From the NCBI RefSeq assembly GCF_001687325.1, contig NZ_LZRD01000034.1, forward strand, positions 1 to 64,000: a stretch of 64,000 nucleotides of DNA, read 5' to 3'. Below are positions 17,860 to 25,897 of this stretch, piece after piece (the first letter of the stretch is position 1; each line of letters starts with the position of its first letter). Made by a program: the position numbers and the translations under genes. Below the pieces are notes generated by a model. It did not search any database, was not told the DNA's origin, and saw only the letters and a program-made list of their open reading frames with translations. Source of the DNA: Streptomyces sp. PTY087I2. GTDB taxonomy: Bacteria; Actinomycetota; Actinomycetes; Streptomycetales; Streptomycetaceae.

Positions 17860-18780
17860 ATGCGCAAGCAACCGAAACGACGCGGACTGCTCACCGGAGT
17901 CCTGGGACTGGCCCTGTCGCTGACAGGCATCACAGCCTCCACGACCACGGCGGCGGCCGCTGAGCCCGCCGCCACGCCCACCGCGTCCGCCACCGGATCC
18001 GCCACCGCATCGGCAGCGGAGAAGCGCGTCTTCAACGGCATGCAGATCATCTTCCGGCCGGACGTGCCGGACGCCTTCTGCACGATCGGAGCCGTCGGCA
18101 CCGACAAGTACCGGCGCGACATCGCCATTTCGGCGGGGCACTGCCTGATCGACAAGAAGTACGCCGACCGCGAGATCCCCGAGAACATCCAGCCCGTCTA
18201 CGACCGGAACGACACCGCGTTCGGCCCGATCGGTCACCTGCGGTACTTCAAGGACCCCGAGGGCTCCATGGTGGGACACGCCACCAAGGACTACATGATC
18301 ATCGAGCTGGAGCCGACGGTGACGCTCTCCTCGCAGGGCCCGCACCTGAAGCAGACGGGCGTGCTGAAGGTGCCCGGCGGGCAGCCCAGCCCCAACGTCA
18401 CCGGCACGGCGCTGGACGAGGAACGCCTCCTCGGCGCGGCCCTGTTGAACAACAACGAGCTGGTGGTCTCCGGTCAGCTGGGCGTCCACTACGGCCGCGT
18501 CACCGACGCAGGCCAGGGCATCTACCAGTCCTGGGCCCCGCACAAGAGGGGCGACTCGGGAGGCCCGGCGATCTGGCACGTGCCCGGCAGCGCCTACCCC
18601 TCCGAGGCGAACGGCTTCCAGGCCGCCGGTCCCTGGGCCGGCATCACCAAGGCCATCGCCCTGGGCGTGCCCCCGTACACGTACACGAGCTCCGCGAACA
18701 TCCTGGCCGACCTGCGCACCCGGGAGGCCGCACAGCCCGGCATCCACGGCGCGGGGTTCCAGATCACCGACAACCCGTAG
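17860..18780 (+). CDS. Secreted trypsin-like serine protease
   Basis: The 306-residue protein has a twin-basic n-region and hydrophobic signal peptide (GLLTGVLGLALSLTGITAST) and an Ala/Thr-rich pro-segment. Of a chymotrypsin-fold triad, His in DIAISAGHCLID and Ser in KRGDSGGPAIW are clear; the Asp is probably in ATKDYMIIEL. This is the S1-like peptidase group of exported Streptomyces proteins. A strong GGAAAGGAAAGGAAG site precedes ATG 17860. The esterase gene follows 47 bp downstream, suggesting a two-gene exoenzyme operon ending at the 19949 hairpin. Confidence 0.87.
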   Translation: MRKQPKRRGLLTGVLGLALSLTGITASTTTAAAAEPAATPTASATGSATASAAEKRVFNGMQIIFRPDVPDAFCTIGAVGTDKYRRDIAISAGHCLIDKKYADREIPENIQPVYDRNDTAFGPIGHLRYFKDPEGSMVGHATKDYMIIELEPTVTLSSQGPHLKQTGVLKVPGGQPSPNVTGTALDEERLLGAALLNNNELVVSGQLGVHYGRVTDAGQGIYQSWAPHKRGDSGGPAIWHVPGSAYPSEANGFQAAGPWAGITKAIALGVPPYTYTSSANILADLRTREAAQPGIHGAGFQITDNP

Positions 18781-18826
18781 CCGATCGCCCCGGGCCGACG
18801 GCCCCCGTCCGAAGGAGAACCTGTTC

Positions 18827-19939
18827 ATGAACCCCCTGCTGTCCGGCGCACGGGCCCTTGCCGGGCTACGCGCCAAGGCGGCGGCCGCGGCCGCCGCGAC
18901 CGCGGCGCTGACGATGCTGACCGCGTTCGCCGCGCCGGTGGCGCGGGCCGACGCGCCCGCCGTCCCGGACTTCGCCGACAGCCACGGCCTGACCCGGGTC
19001 ACCGACGCCACGGAGGTGCGCTCGGCCACCGACTTCACCCTCACCGTGACCACCCCGCAGGTGGCGGGGGACCACAAGATCCGCGTCTTCCTCCCCGAGG
19101 GCTACGCGGCGGACACCGACCGGCGGTGGCCCGTGACGTACTTCCTGCACGGCGGTGGCGGCACCGTGGACGACGCCGCCGCGGCCCCCGCGTTGCGCTC
19201 GGACGAGATGATCACCGTCGTACCGGACGGCGGGCTGAAGGGCTGGTACGCCGACTGGGTCATGCAGAACACCGCGGTGGGCGCCGCCAACTGGGAGACG
19301 TTCCACCTCGAACAGGTCGTCCCGTTCATCGACGCCAACCTCCGTACCCTGCCCGGCCGGGAGCACCGGGCGGTCGTCGGGCTCTCGATGGGCGGTTTCG
19401 GAGCCCTCCACTACGCCGAGGCCCGCCCGGACCTCTTCGGTCACGTCGCCTCCCTGTCCGGCGGCATCGACTTCGGCATGCCCGCGATCCGGGGCGCCGT
19501 CGTGGCGACGGAGCTGAACCTGACGGGCGCGTGGTGCGCGGTGAGCACGTCGGGCACCGGCGACTGCACCGGCTACGGACCCGTCGTCGACAGCGACGCC
19601 ATCTTCGGCTCCCCGTACCCGGTCCTGGGCGCGGACCGGATCTGGAACGCGGTCGACCCGGCCGCCCCGGCCAACCTCGGCCGGCTGCGGGGCACGGAGA
19701 TCGCGCTGTACACCGGCGACCGGGGGCTGATCGATTCCTTCACCGCGCTCGCGTCGAGGACGGTCAAGAACCGCCTGGACCAGCTCGGTGTGCCGGCCCG
19801 CCTGGTCGACTACGGCAACGGCTCCTCGCTCGCGCCGACCTGCGACGGCGGCCACAACTACGGCTGCTGGGCCCCCGCGCTCGCCGACTACATCCCGCGG
19901 CTGGAGACGGCCTTCGCCTCGGCGGACGCGACCGCGTAG
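18827..19939 (+). CDS. Secreted alpha/beta-hydrolase esterase (antigen-85/esterase D type)
   Basis: The 370-residue protein has an Ala-rich signal peptide ending near VARADAP and an alpha/beta-hydrolase domain. The nucleophile elbow is GLSMGGFGALHYAEA, the oxyanion region is YFLHGGGG, and the late catalytic His is in CDGGHNYGCWAPAL. The WYADWVMQNTAVGAANWETFHLEQVVPFID segment is typical of the esterase D/mycolyltransferase-like group. In non-mycolate actinomycetes such enzymes are secreted esterases. AAGGAGAAC precedes ATG 18827. Confidence 0.87.
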   Translation: MNPLLSGARALAGLRAKAAAAAAATAALTMLTAFAAPVARADAPAVPDFADSHGLTRVTDATEVRSATDFTLTVTTPQVAGDHKIRVFLPEGYAADTDRRWPVTYFLHGGGGTVDDAAAAPALRSDEMITVVPDGGLKGWYADWVMQNTAVGAANWETFHLEQVVPFIDANLRTLPGREHRAVVGLSMGGFGALHYAEARPDLFGHVASLSGGIDFGMPAIRGAVVATELNLTGAWCAVSTSGTGDCTGYGPVVDSDAIFGSPYPVLGADRIWNAVDPAAPANLGRLRGTEIALYTGDRGLIDSFTALASRTVKNRLDQLGVPARLVDYGNGSSLAPTCDGGHNYGCWAPALADYIPRLETAFASADATA

Positions 19940-19948
19940 CGGGACCGG

Positions 19949-20001
19949 CCGACGCGTGTGCCCCGCCCTCCGCGGAGGAGAGGGTGGGGCACACGCGTCG
20001 G
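19949..20001. terminator. 22-bp hairpin terminator after esterase gene
   Basis: CCGACGCGTGTGCCCC (19949-19964) pairs perfectly with its complement at 19986-20001. An inner GCCCTC/GAGGGT pairing extends the stem to 22 bp around a 9-nt loop. No U-run is present, as is common for Streptomyces terminators. It insulates the esterase gene from the sigma gene. Confidence 0.85.
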
Positions 20002-20116
20002 CGACGAACCTCTCCTGAGGGGGCCGCGGACCGCACCACCACAGGAACCTGCTCCCGGAGGCTGACCGCACCACCGCCACCGCCACCAGGAGGCTGTTCC
20101 CGTTAGGATCCGAACC

Positions 20117-21070
20117 ATGGTGCTGACCGGGAACCAGGTAGACCTGTTCGAGGCTTCCATGCCCCGCCTCAAGGCCATCGCCTACCGCCTCCTCGGCTCG
20201 GCGAGCGATGCAGAGGACGCCGTGCAGGACACGTTCCTGCGCTGGCAGGCCGCCGACATCGACCGTATCGAGGTCCCCGAGGCCTGGTTGACGAAGGTCC
20301 TCACCAACGTCTGCCTCAACGAGCTGACCTCGGCGCGCGCCCGCCGCGAGACGTACGTGGGCCAGTGGCTGCCGGAACCGCTGCTCGCCGGGGACCCGAT
20401 GCTCGGCCCGGCCGACACCGCCGAGCAGCGCGAATCGGTCTCGTTCGCGGTCCTCGCCCTGATGGAGCGGCTGTCCCCCAACGAGCGGGTGGTGTACGTG
20501 CTGCGGGAGGCGTTCGCGTACCCGCACGGGAAGATCGCCGAGATCCTCGACACCACGGAGTCCGCGAGCCAGCAGCTGTTCCACCGCGCCAAGAAGCACA
20601 TCGCGGCGGGCCGGACCCGTACGGAGATCGACGAGGCGGCCGCCCGGCGCATCGTCGAGGAGTTCCTGACGGCGGCCACCAGTGGCCGGACCGAACCGCT
20701 GGTGCGGCTGCTCACGTCGGACGCCATCGCGATCGGCGACGGCGGCGGAAAGGTACCGGCCCGCGCGAAGGCGTTCGAGGGCGCGGCGGCCGTCGCGACG
20801 TTCATGCGGAGCCTGTTCACCCCCAACCAGGCCGCGCGCCGGCTCATCGGCGGCACCGCGGAGATCCACATCTCGTCCGCCAACGGGCTGCCCGCCCTGG
20901 TGGTCCTGGTCGACGGCCAGGTCATCGGCGTGATCTGCCTGGAGTTCACGCCGGACGGCATCGCCGCGTTCCGCAGCCAGGTCAACCCGGACAAGCTGGA
21001 ACGCGCGACGCGGCGGTGGGCGGCGACGCCCCACGAGGCCCCTCTCTTCACCATCCCCCAGAGCATGTGA
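20117..21070 (+). CDS. sigJ: ECF41-type RNA polymerase sigma factor with SnoaL-like C-terminal domain
   Basis: The 317-residue protein has sigma region 2 (MPRLKAIAYRLLGSASDAEDAVQDTFLRWQ), region 4 (ERLSPNERVVYVLREAFAYPHGKIAEILDTTESASQQLFHRAKKHI) and a SnoaL-like extension with the two ECF41 hallmark motifs DGGGK (near residue 212) and NPDKL (near 291). In this group the fused domain replaces a separate anti-sigma factor. The next gene, an FAD oxidoreductase, is a common ECF41 partner and the likely target. The symbol follows the SigJ-like naming of the family rather than a verified orthologue. Confidence 0.9.
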   Translation: MVLTGNQVDLFEASMPRLKAIAYRLLGSASDAEDAVQDTFLRWQAADIDRIEVPEAWLTKVLTNVCLNELTSARARRETYVGQWLPEPLLAGDPMLGPADTAEQRESVSFAVLALMERLSPNERVVYVLREAFAYPHGKIAEILDTTESASQQLFHRAKKHIAAGRTRTEIDEAAARRIVEEFLTAATSGRTEPLVRLLTSDAIAIGDGGGKVPARAKAFEGAAAVATFMRSLFTPNQAARRLIGGTAEIHISSANGLPALVVLVDGQVIGVICLEFTPDGIAAFRSQVNPDKLERATRRWAATPHEAPLFTIPQSM

Positions 21071-21090
21071 CCCACATCACACACCCCACC

Positions 21091-21118
21091 TGTCAGAAAT
21101 CTCGGGGCTGCCCGGTTC
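21091..21118 (+). promoter_or_regulatory. Candidate ECF41-dependent promoter
   Basis: TGTCAGA (21091-21097) resembles the TGTCACA -35 element reported for ECF41 promoters. A CGGTTC-like -10 (about 21113-21118) lies 15 bp further on. The site is between the sigma gene and its partner oxidoreductase, where an ECF41 promoter is usually found. The -10 match is weak. Confidence 0.4.
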
Positions 21119-21154
21119 AAGGGGCGAAACCGCGCGAGACAGGAGTGCAGGGAC

Positions 21155-22375
21155 ATGCAGAACATGCGGCAGAACATCCAGCAGCACCGCGTCGTCGTCA
21201 TCGGGGCCGGATACACCGGGGCGAGCGCCGCCGGACGCCTGGCGAGGCGACTGCGCAGCGAGGACGTCTCCATCACCCTCGTCAACGCAGAGCCGGACTT
21301 CGTCGAGCGCGTCCGGATGCACCAGCTGGCGGTGGGCCAGAGCCTCCGCCCCCGCCCCTTCGACGAGATGTTCGCCGGTACGGGGGTGACTCTGCGCCTC
21401 GCGCGGGTGACGGGCATCGACGTCGACCGCAGGACGGTGACGGTCACCGGCTCGGACGGGCCTTCGGACCTGGAGTACGACACCCTCGTGTACGCCCTCG
21501 GCAGTGCCTGGAACACCCAGGGCGTCCCGGGCACCGCGGAGCACGCCCACGAGATCGCCGGCCGCGAAGGGGCGCTGCGCCTGCGGGACCGTCTGGCCGC
21601 CCTCGCCCCGGGCAGCCCCGTGACCGTCGTCGGAGGCGGCCTCACCGGCGTGGAGGCAGCGACGGAACTGGCGGAAGCCCGCCCCGACCTCGACGTCTCC
21701 CTGATCGCCCGCGGCGGACTGGGAGACTGGCTCTCCCCCAAGGGCGCCCGCCACCTGCACAAGGTCTTCGGGAACCTGCGGATCACCGCCCACGAACACA
21801 CCACCGTCACCGCCGTGCACGCCGACCGCGTCACCACCACCGAGGGCGACATCCCGGCCGCGGTCACCATCTGGACGACGGGCTTCGCGGTCCACCCGAT
21901 CGCCCGGGCCACGACCCTGGAGACCGGCGACACGGGCCAGATCGTGGTCGACGCCACGATGCGTTCGCTCTCCCACCCGGACGTGTACGCCATCGGCGAC
22001 GCGGCCCTGGTGACGGGCCCCGGCGACAAGCCGCTGCGCATGTCGTGCGCCTCGGGCGTCCCCACCGCCTGGCAGGCAGCCGACGCCATCGCGGCCCGCC
22101 TGACCGACACCAAGCTCCCGACCATCGCGGCCCGCTACTTCAACCAGTGCATCTCACTGGGCCGCAAGGAGGGCCTGATCCAGTACGTCACCGCCGACGA
22201 CCGAGCCGTCAGCGCAGCCCTGACCGGCCGCCTGGCCGCGCTCTACAAGGAGCTGGTCTGCAAGGGCGCGGCCTGGGGCGTAGCAAACCCCACCCTGGGC
22301 CTGCCGACCCGCCGGCGCCGGGTGGTGGGGGAACCGGCCCGGGCCACCGCGACGCCCGCCACCGAAGCGGCTTGA
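21155..22375 (+). CDS. NAD(P)/FAD-dependent oxidoreductase (NDH-2-like)
   Basis: The 406-residue flavoprotein has an N-terminal FAD-binding motif (VVVIGAGYTGASAAGRLARRL), a central NAD(P)-binding motif (VTVVGGGLTGVEAATELAEA) and the C-terminal FAD contact DVYAIGDAALV. This matches the pyridine-nucleotide-disulphide/NDH-2-like oxidoreductases. There is no redox-active CxxxxC pair. It follows the ECF41 gene by 84 bp and is its probable regulatory target. An AGGAG lies about 13 nt upstream of ATG 21155. Confidence 0.88.
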   Translation: MQNMRQNIQQHRVVVIGAGYTGASAAGRLARRLRSEDVSITLVNAEPDFVERVRMHQLAVGQSLRPRPFDEMFAGTGVTLRLARVTGIDVDRRTVTVTGSDGPSDLEYDTLVYALGSAWNTQGVPGTAEHAHEIAGREGALRLRDRLAALAPGSPVTVVGGGLTGVEAATELAEARPDLDVSLIARGGLGDWLSPKGARHLHKVFGNLRITAHEHTTVTAVHADRVTTTEGDIPAAVTIWTTGFAVHPIARATTLETGDTGQIVVDATMRSLSHPDVYAIGDAALVTGPGDKPLRMSCASGVPTAWQAADAIAARLTDTKLPTIAARYFNQCISLGRKEGLIQYVTADDRAVSAALTGRLAALYKELVCKGAAWGVANPTLGLPTRRRRVVGEPARATATPATEAA

Positions 22376-22387
22376 GCCCGGCGGTCC

Positions 22388-22423
22388 GGGCGGGACCCTC
22401 AGACTCCCCTGAGGGCCCCGCCC
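22388..22423. terminator. 15-bp hairpin between convergent genes
   Basis: Arms at 22388-22402 (GGGCGGGACCCTCAG) and 22409-22423 pair with one mismatch around a 6-nt loop. It separates the oxidoreductase from the convergent hypothetical gene and probably works in both directions. Confidence 0.8.
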
Positions 22424-22463
22424 GCAGCGCGCTCCCTCTCTCGGCCTGCCCGGCCCGGGCGAT

Positions 22464-22934
22464 CTACGAGGCGGCGACCGTCAACGCGTAGTCCACGCCG
22501 ACGGAGAAGTCGCCCGACTGTCCCCGGATCGCCAGTGAATGCGCCCCGGGAGCCAGGGACGGTATCTGCACCCAGAGCCCGCACCCGGTACCGCTGAAGG
22601 TCCCTCCCTCTCCCGTGACCGGGTTACCCGGAGCGCCCTCCACCACCATGGCGGCACCTTCATGGACCTCCGGCTCCACCGGCTCGCCGTCGAGCACGAC
22701 GGTCCCGCGGGCATCACGCATGAAGGCCGCGCAACTCTTCTGGTCCCCAAAGGAGTTGGTCACGGGCACGGCGATCGGTCGCCCGTGCGGAACGCGGCAG
22801 TCACGCTTGACCTGACCACCGAAGGTGCCCGCCAGGAACCAGACATCGCGCGGCTGATGACGTCCGCACATACTCCCGACCGCTCGCGCTTCCCGGGTAA
22901 CCCTCGGCGCGACATGAGCGGCCACCCTATCCAC
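22464..22934 (-). CDS. Hypothetical protein
   Basis: Up to 156 residues. The core (DVWFLAGTFGGQVKRDCRVPHGRPIAVPVTNSFGDQKSCAAFMRDARGTVVLDGEPVEPEVHEGAAMVVEGAPGNPVTGEGG and a final VDYALTVAAS) looks like a beta-rich domain with conserved Cys. Related proteins of unknown function occur in Streptomyces. The start is uncertain: GTG 22934 or ATG 22871 (MCGRHQPRDVW); neither has a convincing ribosome site, and no signal peptide is visible. A 12-bp tandem duplication (GAGCTCAGGACC at 22935-22946 and 22947-22958) lies just upstream. Confidence 0.65.
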   Translation of the reverse strand: MDRVAAHVAPRVTREARAVGSMCGRHQPRDVWFLAGTFGGQVKRDCRVPHGRPIAVPVTNSFGDQKSCAAFMRDARGTVVLDGEPVEPEVHEGAAMVVEGAPGNPVTGEGGTFSGTGCGLWVQIPSLAPGAHSLAIRGQSGDFSVGVDYALTVAAS

Positions 22935-23091
22935 GAGCTCAGGACCGAGCTCAGGACCGAGCTCGCGCCGAACGCGCCCACCCTCCGGCCTGATGTGTCG
23001 TATGTGTCGATCTGACGCGAACGCGCCTGAAGCGCGGTGCCCATCTCCACAGCACTGCGATGCTGAAGGCCGATCGAGAGGGGCCGCAGCG

Positions 23092-23625
23092 ATGCAGTGG
23101 AAGATCCACGGGGAACGTCCGATCTACGAGAACAGCTGGGTGAACCTGTGGCTCACCGACGTCGAGACCCCGGACGGGAACCGCTGGGAACACCACGTCG
23201 TCAAGCTCCGCCACCTGGCCGTGGCCGCCGTCATCAACGAGCGCCGCAAGATTCTGATGATGTGGCGACACCGCTTCATCACCAACGCCTGGGCGTGGGA
23301 ACTCCCCATGGGCCTGGTCGAAGAGGGCGAGACGCCCGCGGAAGCAGCGGCCCGTGAGGTGCTGGAGGAGACCGGTTGGCGGCCCGGCACGATCGAGCCG
23401 CTGATCTACGCGGAACCCGCCAACGGCATCACCGACTCCCAGCACCACGTCTTCCGGGCCGACGGGGCGACGTACGAAGGTCCCCCGACCGAGAAGAACG
23501 AGTCGGACCGCATCGAGTGGATCCCTCTGGACGACGTGCGGGGAATGATCGACCGTCGCGAGATCGTCAGCAGCGGCTCCCTCATCGGGCTGCTCTACGT
23601 CCTCATGGACAACGCCATCCGATGA
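23092..23625 (+). CDS. NUDIX hydrolase, ADP-ribose-pyrophosphatase-like
   Basis: The 177-residue protein has a full Nudix box (GLVEEGETPAEAAAREVLEETGW) matching GX5EX7REUXEEXGU. The upstream strand pattern HHVVKLRHLAVAAVINERRKILMMWRHRFITNAWAWELPMG is that of ADP-ribose/nucleoside-diphosphate-linked hydrolases. It would split a nucleoside diphosphate derivative in the cytoplasm; the substrate is unknown. ATG 23092 follows a GAGAGGGG stretch. Confidence 0.85.
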   Translation: MQWKIHGERPIYENSWVNLWLTDVETPDGNRWEHHVVKLRHLAVAAVINERRKILMMWRHRFITNAWAWELPMGLVEEGETPAEAAAREVLEETGWRPGTIEPLIYAEPANGITDSQHHVFRADGATYEGPPTEKNESDRIEWIPLDDVRGMIDRREIVSSGSLIGLLYVLMDNAIR

Positions 23626-23761
23626 CATGGCGGCGCCGTGCTTCACATAGCCGAGCCGAAATGCGTTGCGAGGAGGCGCAACAGGCACAGCATGCGCCGA
23701 ACGTGGCCACGGCGTTGGAATTCGTTGATCCATCGTGGCCGCTCGATGCGGTCCAGGTGAG

Positions 23762-24232
23762 TCAGCCGAGATACGGCCGAACACGGTGCTCCAGGAAGTG
23801 ACGGATCCGGAGCCGCTGCGTGTGGTGCATCGGCAGTTGATCGATCTCCTCGGGCCTGACGAACCGCAGTTCCGTTGACTCGTCCGAGATCGCGAGTCGG
23901 CCGCCGACCAGGCGGGCGGTAAAACAGACGTTGAACTGCCTGCGCACCTCGCCGTCCGAGTAGGCGATGACATGGCGAGGGTCGGTGTACGTGCCGACGA
24001 GCCCGGTGATCTCTACGTCCAGGCCCGTCTCCTCCTTCACCTCGCGGACGGCCGTGCCGGGGAGTGAGTCGGTCATCTCCATACCGCCTCCGGGGAGCGC
24101 CCAAAGGTCGCTGTCCCGTCGGCGCTGAAGGAGTAGGCGCCCTTCGGCGTCGATGACCACTGCGGACGCCGCGACCACCAAGCTGTTCGGCTCAGGTGCC
24201 GTCGGGTCGTCGTAGTACTCGGTCCGTGCCAT
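23762..24232 (-). CDS. NUDIX hydrolase, MutT-like
   Basis: The 156-residue protein has a near-consensus Nudix box, GGGMEMTDSLPGTAVREVKEETGLDV, preceded by LVVAASAVVIDAEGRLLLQRRRDSDLWALPGG. That is the layout of MutT/ADP-ribose-type small hydrolases. ATG 24232 is preceded by GAAGGGTGAGC and is preferred over upstream frame extension, which runs into the tRNA terminator. It converges on the other NUDIX gene; the pair are not close paralogues. Confidence 0.87.
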   Translation of the reverse strand: MARTEYYDDPTAPEPNSLVVAASAVVIDAEGRLLLQRRRDSDLWALPGGGMEMTDSLPGTAVREVKEETGLDVEITGLVGTYTDPRHVIAYSDGEVRRQFNVCFTARLVGGRLAISDESTELRFVRPEEIDQLPMHHTQRLRIRHFLEHRVRPYLG

Positions 24233-24296
24233 GCTCACCCTTCGCTGACTGGTGTCGCGGTCTCCCAGCGTCGCGGCTGCCCGCTCCTGAAACGCG

Positions 24297-24328
24297 AGAG
24301 GCCCCCAGGATTTCTCCCGGGGGCCTCT
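24297..24328 (-). terminator. Terminator after tRNA-Arg
   Basis: AGAGGCCCCC (24297-24306) and GGGGGCCTCT (24319-24328) form a perfect 10-bp stem just downstream of the tRNA-Arg 3' end. Confidence 0.85.
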
Positions 24329-24337
24329 TACTCGATG

Positions 24338-24410
24338 TGCACTCGGCAGGATTCGAACCTGCAACCTTCTGATCCGTAGTCAGATGCTCTATCCGTTAAG
24401 CTACGAGTGC
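24338..24410 (-). tRNA. tRNA-Arg(ACG)
   Basis: The minus strand folds as a 73-nt cloverleaf. The acceptor arm GCACTCG/CGAGTGC is followed by discriminator A, the anticodon stem is TCTGA/TCAGA with loop CTACGGA giving anticodon ACG, and the T-arm GCAGGTTCGAATCCTGC contains GTTCGAAT. A34 is expected to become inosine and read CGU/CGC. CCA is not encoded. Confidence 0.96.
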
Positions 24411-24573
24411 TTGGCGTTCCGGGCTTTTTCTTCCCGGTCGGCGTTGCGAGAACAACATTACATGACCTGCGCCGTGACGCGAAATCTATTAGCCGCACCA
24501 CCGCTGAGCTGCGGAAACAGCCTCCGACGCCCCACCCCGCCCCCCCTCCGCGCCCTCCCCCGCCCGGGAACGA

Positions 24574-24607
24574 CCGAAGCCCCGTGCCGGGGGGCACGGG
24601 GCTTCGG
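24574..24607 (-). terminator. Terminator after tRNA-Ser
   Basis: CCGAAGCCCCGTGCC (24574-24588) and its exact complement (24593-24607) form a 15-bp stem with a GGGG loop, eight bases from the tRNA-Ser 3' end. Confidence 0.9.
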
Positions 24608-24614
24608 GATGGAG

Positions 24615-24705
24615 CGGAGGCGGAGGGATTTGAACCCTCGATGGGCTTTAAGACCCAAACCGCATTAGCAGTGCGGCGCCATAGACCGGACTAGGCGACG
24701 CCTCC
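24615..24705 (-). tRNA. tRNA-Ser(GCT)
   Basis: The minus strand folds as a 91-nt class II tRNA. The acceptor GGAGGCG/CGCCTCC has discriminator G, anticodon stem CCGCA/TGCGG encloses loop CTGCTAA (anticodon GCT, reading AGC/AGU), a long variable arm (TTTGGGTCTTAAAGCCCA) follows, and the T-arm carries GGTTCAAATCC. CCA is not encoded. Confidence 0.96.
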
Positions 24706-25005
24706 TCCACACTCCTCGCGCGGACGCGAGTGGTGCGTGCAGATGATGACACAGTCGAGCGTCGTGCCACCAATCGCCGACCACGTTACTAGTCCTCCGG
24801 GGGCCAGGGCAAAGCAGTTCGGCGTGGTGGCGCAACGTCCGGGCGCGGTGCGCGTTAGAGAGGGGTGGGGGCCCCGGGGTCTCCGTTCGTCGTCCAGTCG
24901 TCGTCGCCCGTTCGTCGTCCGTCAGCGGGGCGCCGGGGCGGGTCCGTGATCGTCCGTGACCGTCGCCCGCGGCCGGCCCCGCCGCAGAGATCCTGGAGCT
25001 TTCGC
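24706..25005. other. 300-bp intergenic region, tRNA-Ser to SSI-like gene
   Basis: No gene is supported here. It must hold the leftward tRNA-Ser promoter and the rightward promoter of the inhibitor gene. A small inverted repeat CTCGCG-N4-CGCGAG lies at about 24717-24732. No clear -35/-10 pair can be assigned. Confidence 0.5.
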
Positions 25006-25581
25006 ATGCTGCGTCGTCTCGCCCTCACCGCCGTCGTCCCGCTCGCCGTCCTCGCCACCGCCGTGCCGGCCGCCACCGCCACCGCCTCCGGGCCCGCGTC
25101 GACCGGGCCGGTGCCCGCCGCCGTGCCCACCTCCGGTCCGTTCGCCGCCGCCCGGCCCGCCCTCGGCCCGCTGCCCATGCCCCTCCCGCTGCCCGGGTTC
25201 CTGAACGACGGGCCGGGGGCGGGGGCCGACGAGGCCGACGAGGCGCTCACGCGGCTCACCGTAAGCGTGGAGAACACCGGGGTTCCCGGGGCCGACGGCA
25301 CCTTCGAGCTGGAGTGCGGGCCCACCGGGGGCACCCACCCCGAGGGGCAGGCCGCCTGTGACCGGCTGGCGGAGGCCGGGGCCACCCGGTCCGGGCAGCA
25401 GGAACTGTTCCGGGAGACCCCCGAGGGCACGATGTGCACCATGATCCACGGCGGCGACGCCTTCGCCCGCATCGTCGGCACCTGGGAGGGCCGGGCCGTG
25501 GACACCACCGCCAGCCGCCGCGACGGATGCGAGATCGCGCGCTGGAACAGCCTCGTGCCGGTGCTCCCGGATGTCCGGTAG
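25006..25581 (+). CDS. Secreted subtilisin-inhibitor-like (SSI family) protease inhibitor
   Basis: The 191-residue protein has a classic signal peptide (MLRRLALTAVVPLAVLATAVPAATATA), a Pro/Ala-rich linker of about 50 residues, and an SSI fold from about residue 85. The four SSI cysteines are present in FELECGP, QAACDRL, GTMCTMI and RDGCEIA, with the conserved GGTHPEG and GTWEGRAVD segments. By alignment the reactive bond lies in MCTMIH, keeping P1 Met as in the prototype SSI but with Thr at P2 where SSI has Pro. It should inhibit serine proteases outside the cell. The long Pro-rich N-terminal linker is not usual for SSI. GGAG precedes ATG 25006. Confidence 0.8.
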   Translation: MLRRLALTAVVPLAVLATAVPAATATASGPASTGPVPAAVPTSGPFAAARPALGPLPMPLPLPGFLNDGPGAGADEADEALTRLTVSVENTGVPGADGTFELECGPTGGTHPEGQAACDRLAEAGATRSGQQELFRETPEGTMCTMIHGGDAFARIVGTWEGRAVDTTASRRDGCEIARWNSLVPVLPDVR

Positions 25582-25660
25582 CCCGACAGCCCGATACCCG
25601 GTCAGCCCGTCGTCGTCGGCGTAAAGACGTTCGCACCGGCGAAGCGGCCCGGGGCGTTCC

Positions 25661-25687
25661 GGGGCCCGGAAGGAACCGCCGGGCCCC
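25661..25687. terminator. 9-bp hairpin after SSI-like gene
   Basis: GGGGCCCGG (25661-25669) and CCGGGCCCC (25679-25687) form a perfect stem with a 9-nt loop, 80 bp after the inhibitor stop. The remaining 210 bp to the PAS gene hold its promoter but no element I can name. Confidence 0.7.
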
Positions 25688-25897
25688 GCGTTCGCGCACG
25701 TCACAGGGTGTGCGGACGCTCACGGCACGGGCCCGTGGCGTACACCGCGCGCACAGAACCTTGGTGAGAGCTCCCCCTCATCCGCCGCCCCAGGGGCCTC
25801 CCCTGGCCTTAGACTCCTCCAGTGACAGTCTGCGGCCCGAGGGGCAAGATGGGGCCCGCTGTCGGCAAGGTGCGGTAATCAGGGAGGAAGCGTCGTC

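Noticed and set aside
24338..24705. tRNA genes as attachment site of an integrated element
   Set aside because: No integrase and no repeated tRNA 3' end were found nearby; flanking genes look chromosomal.
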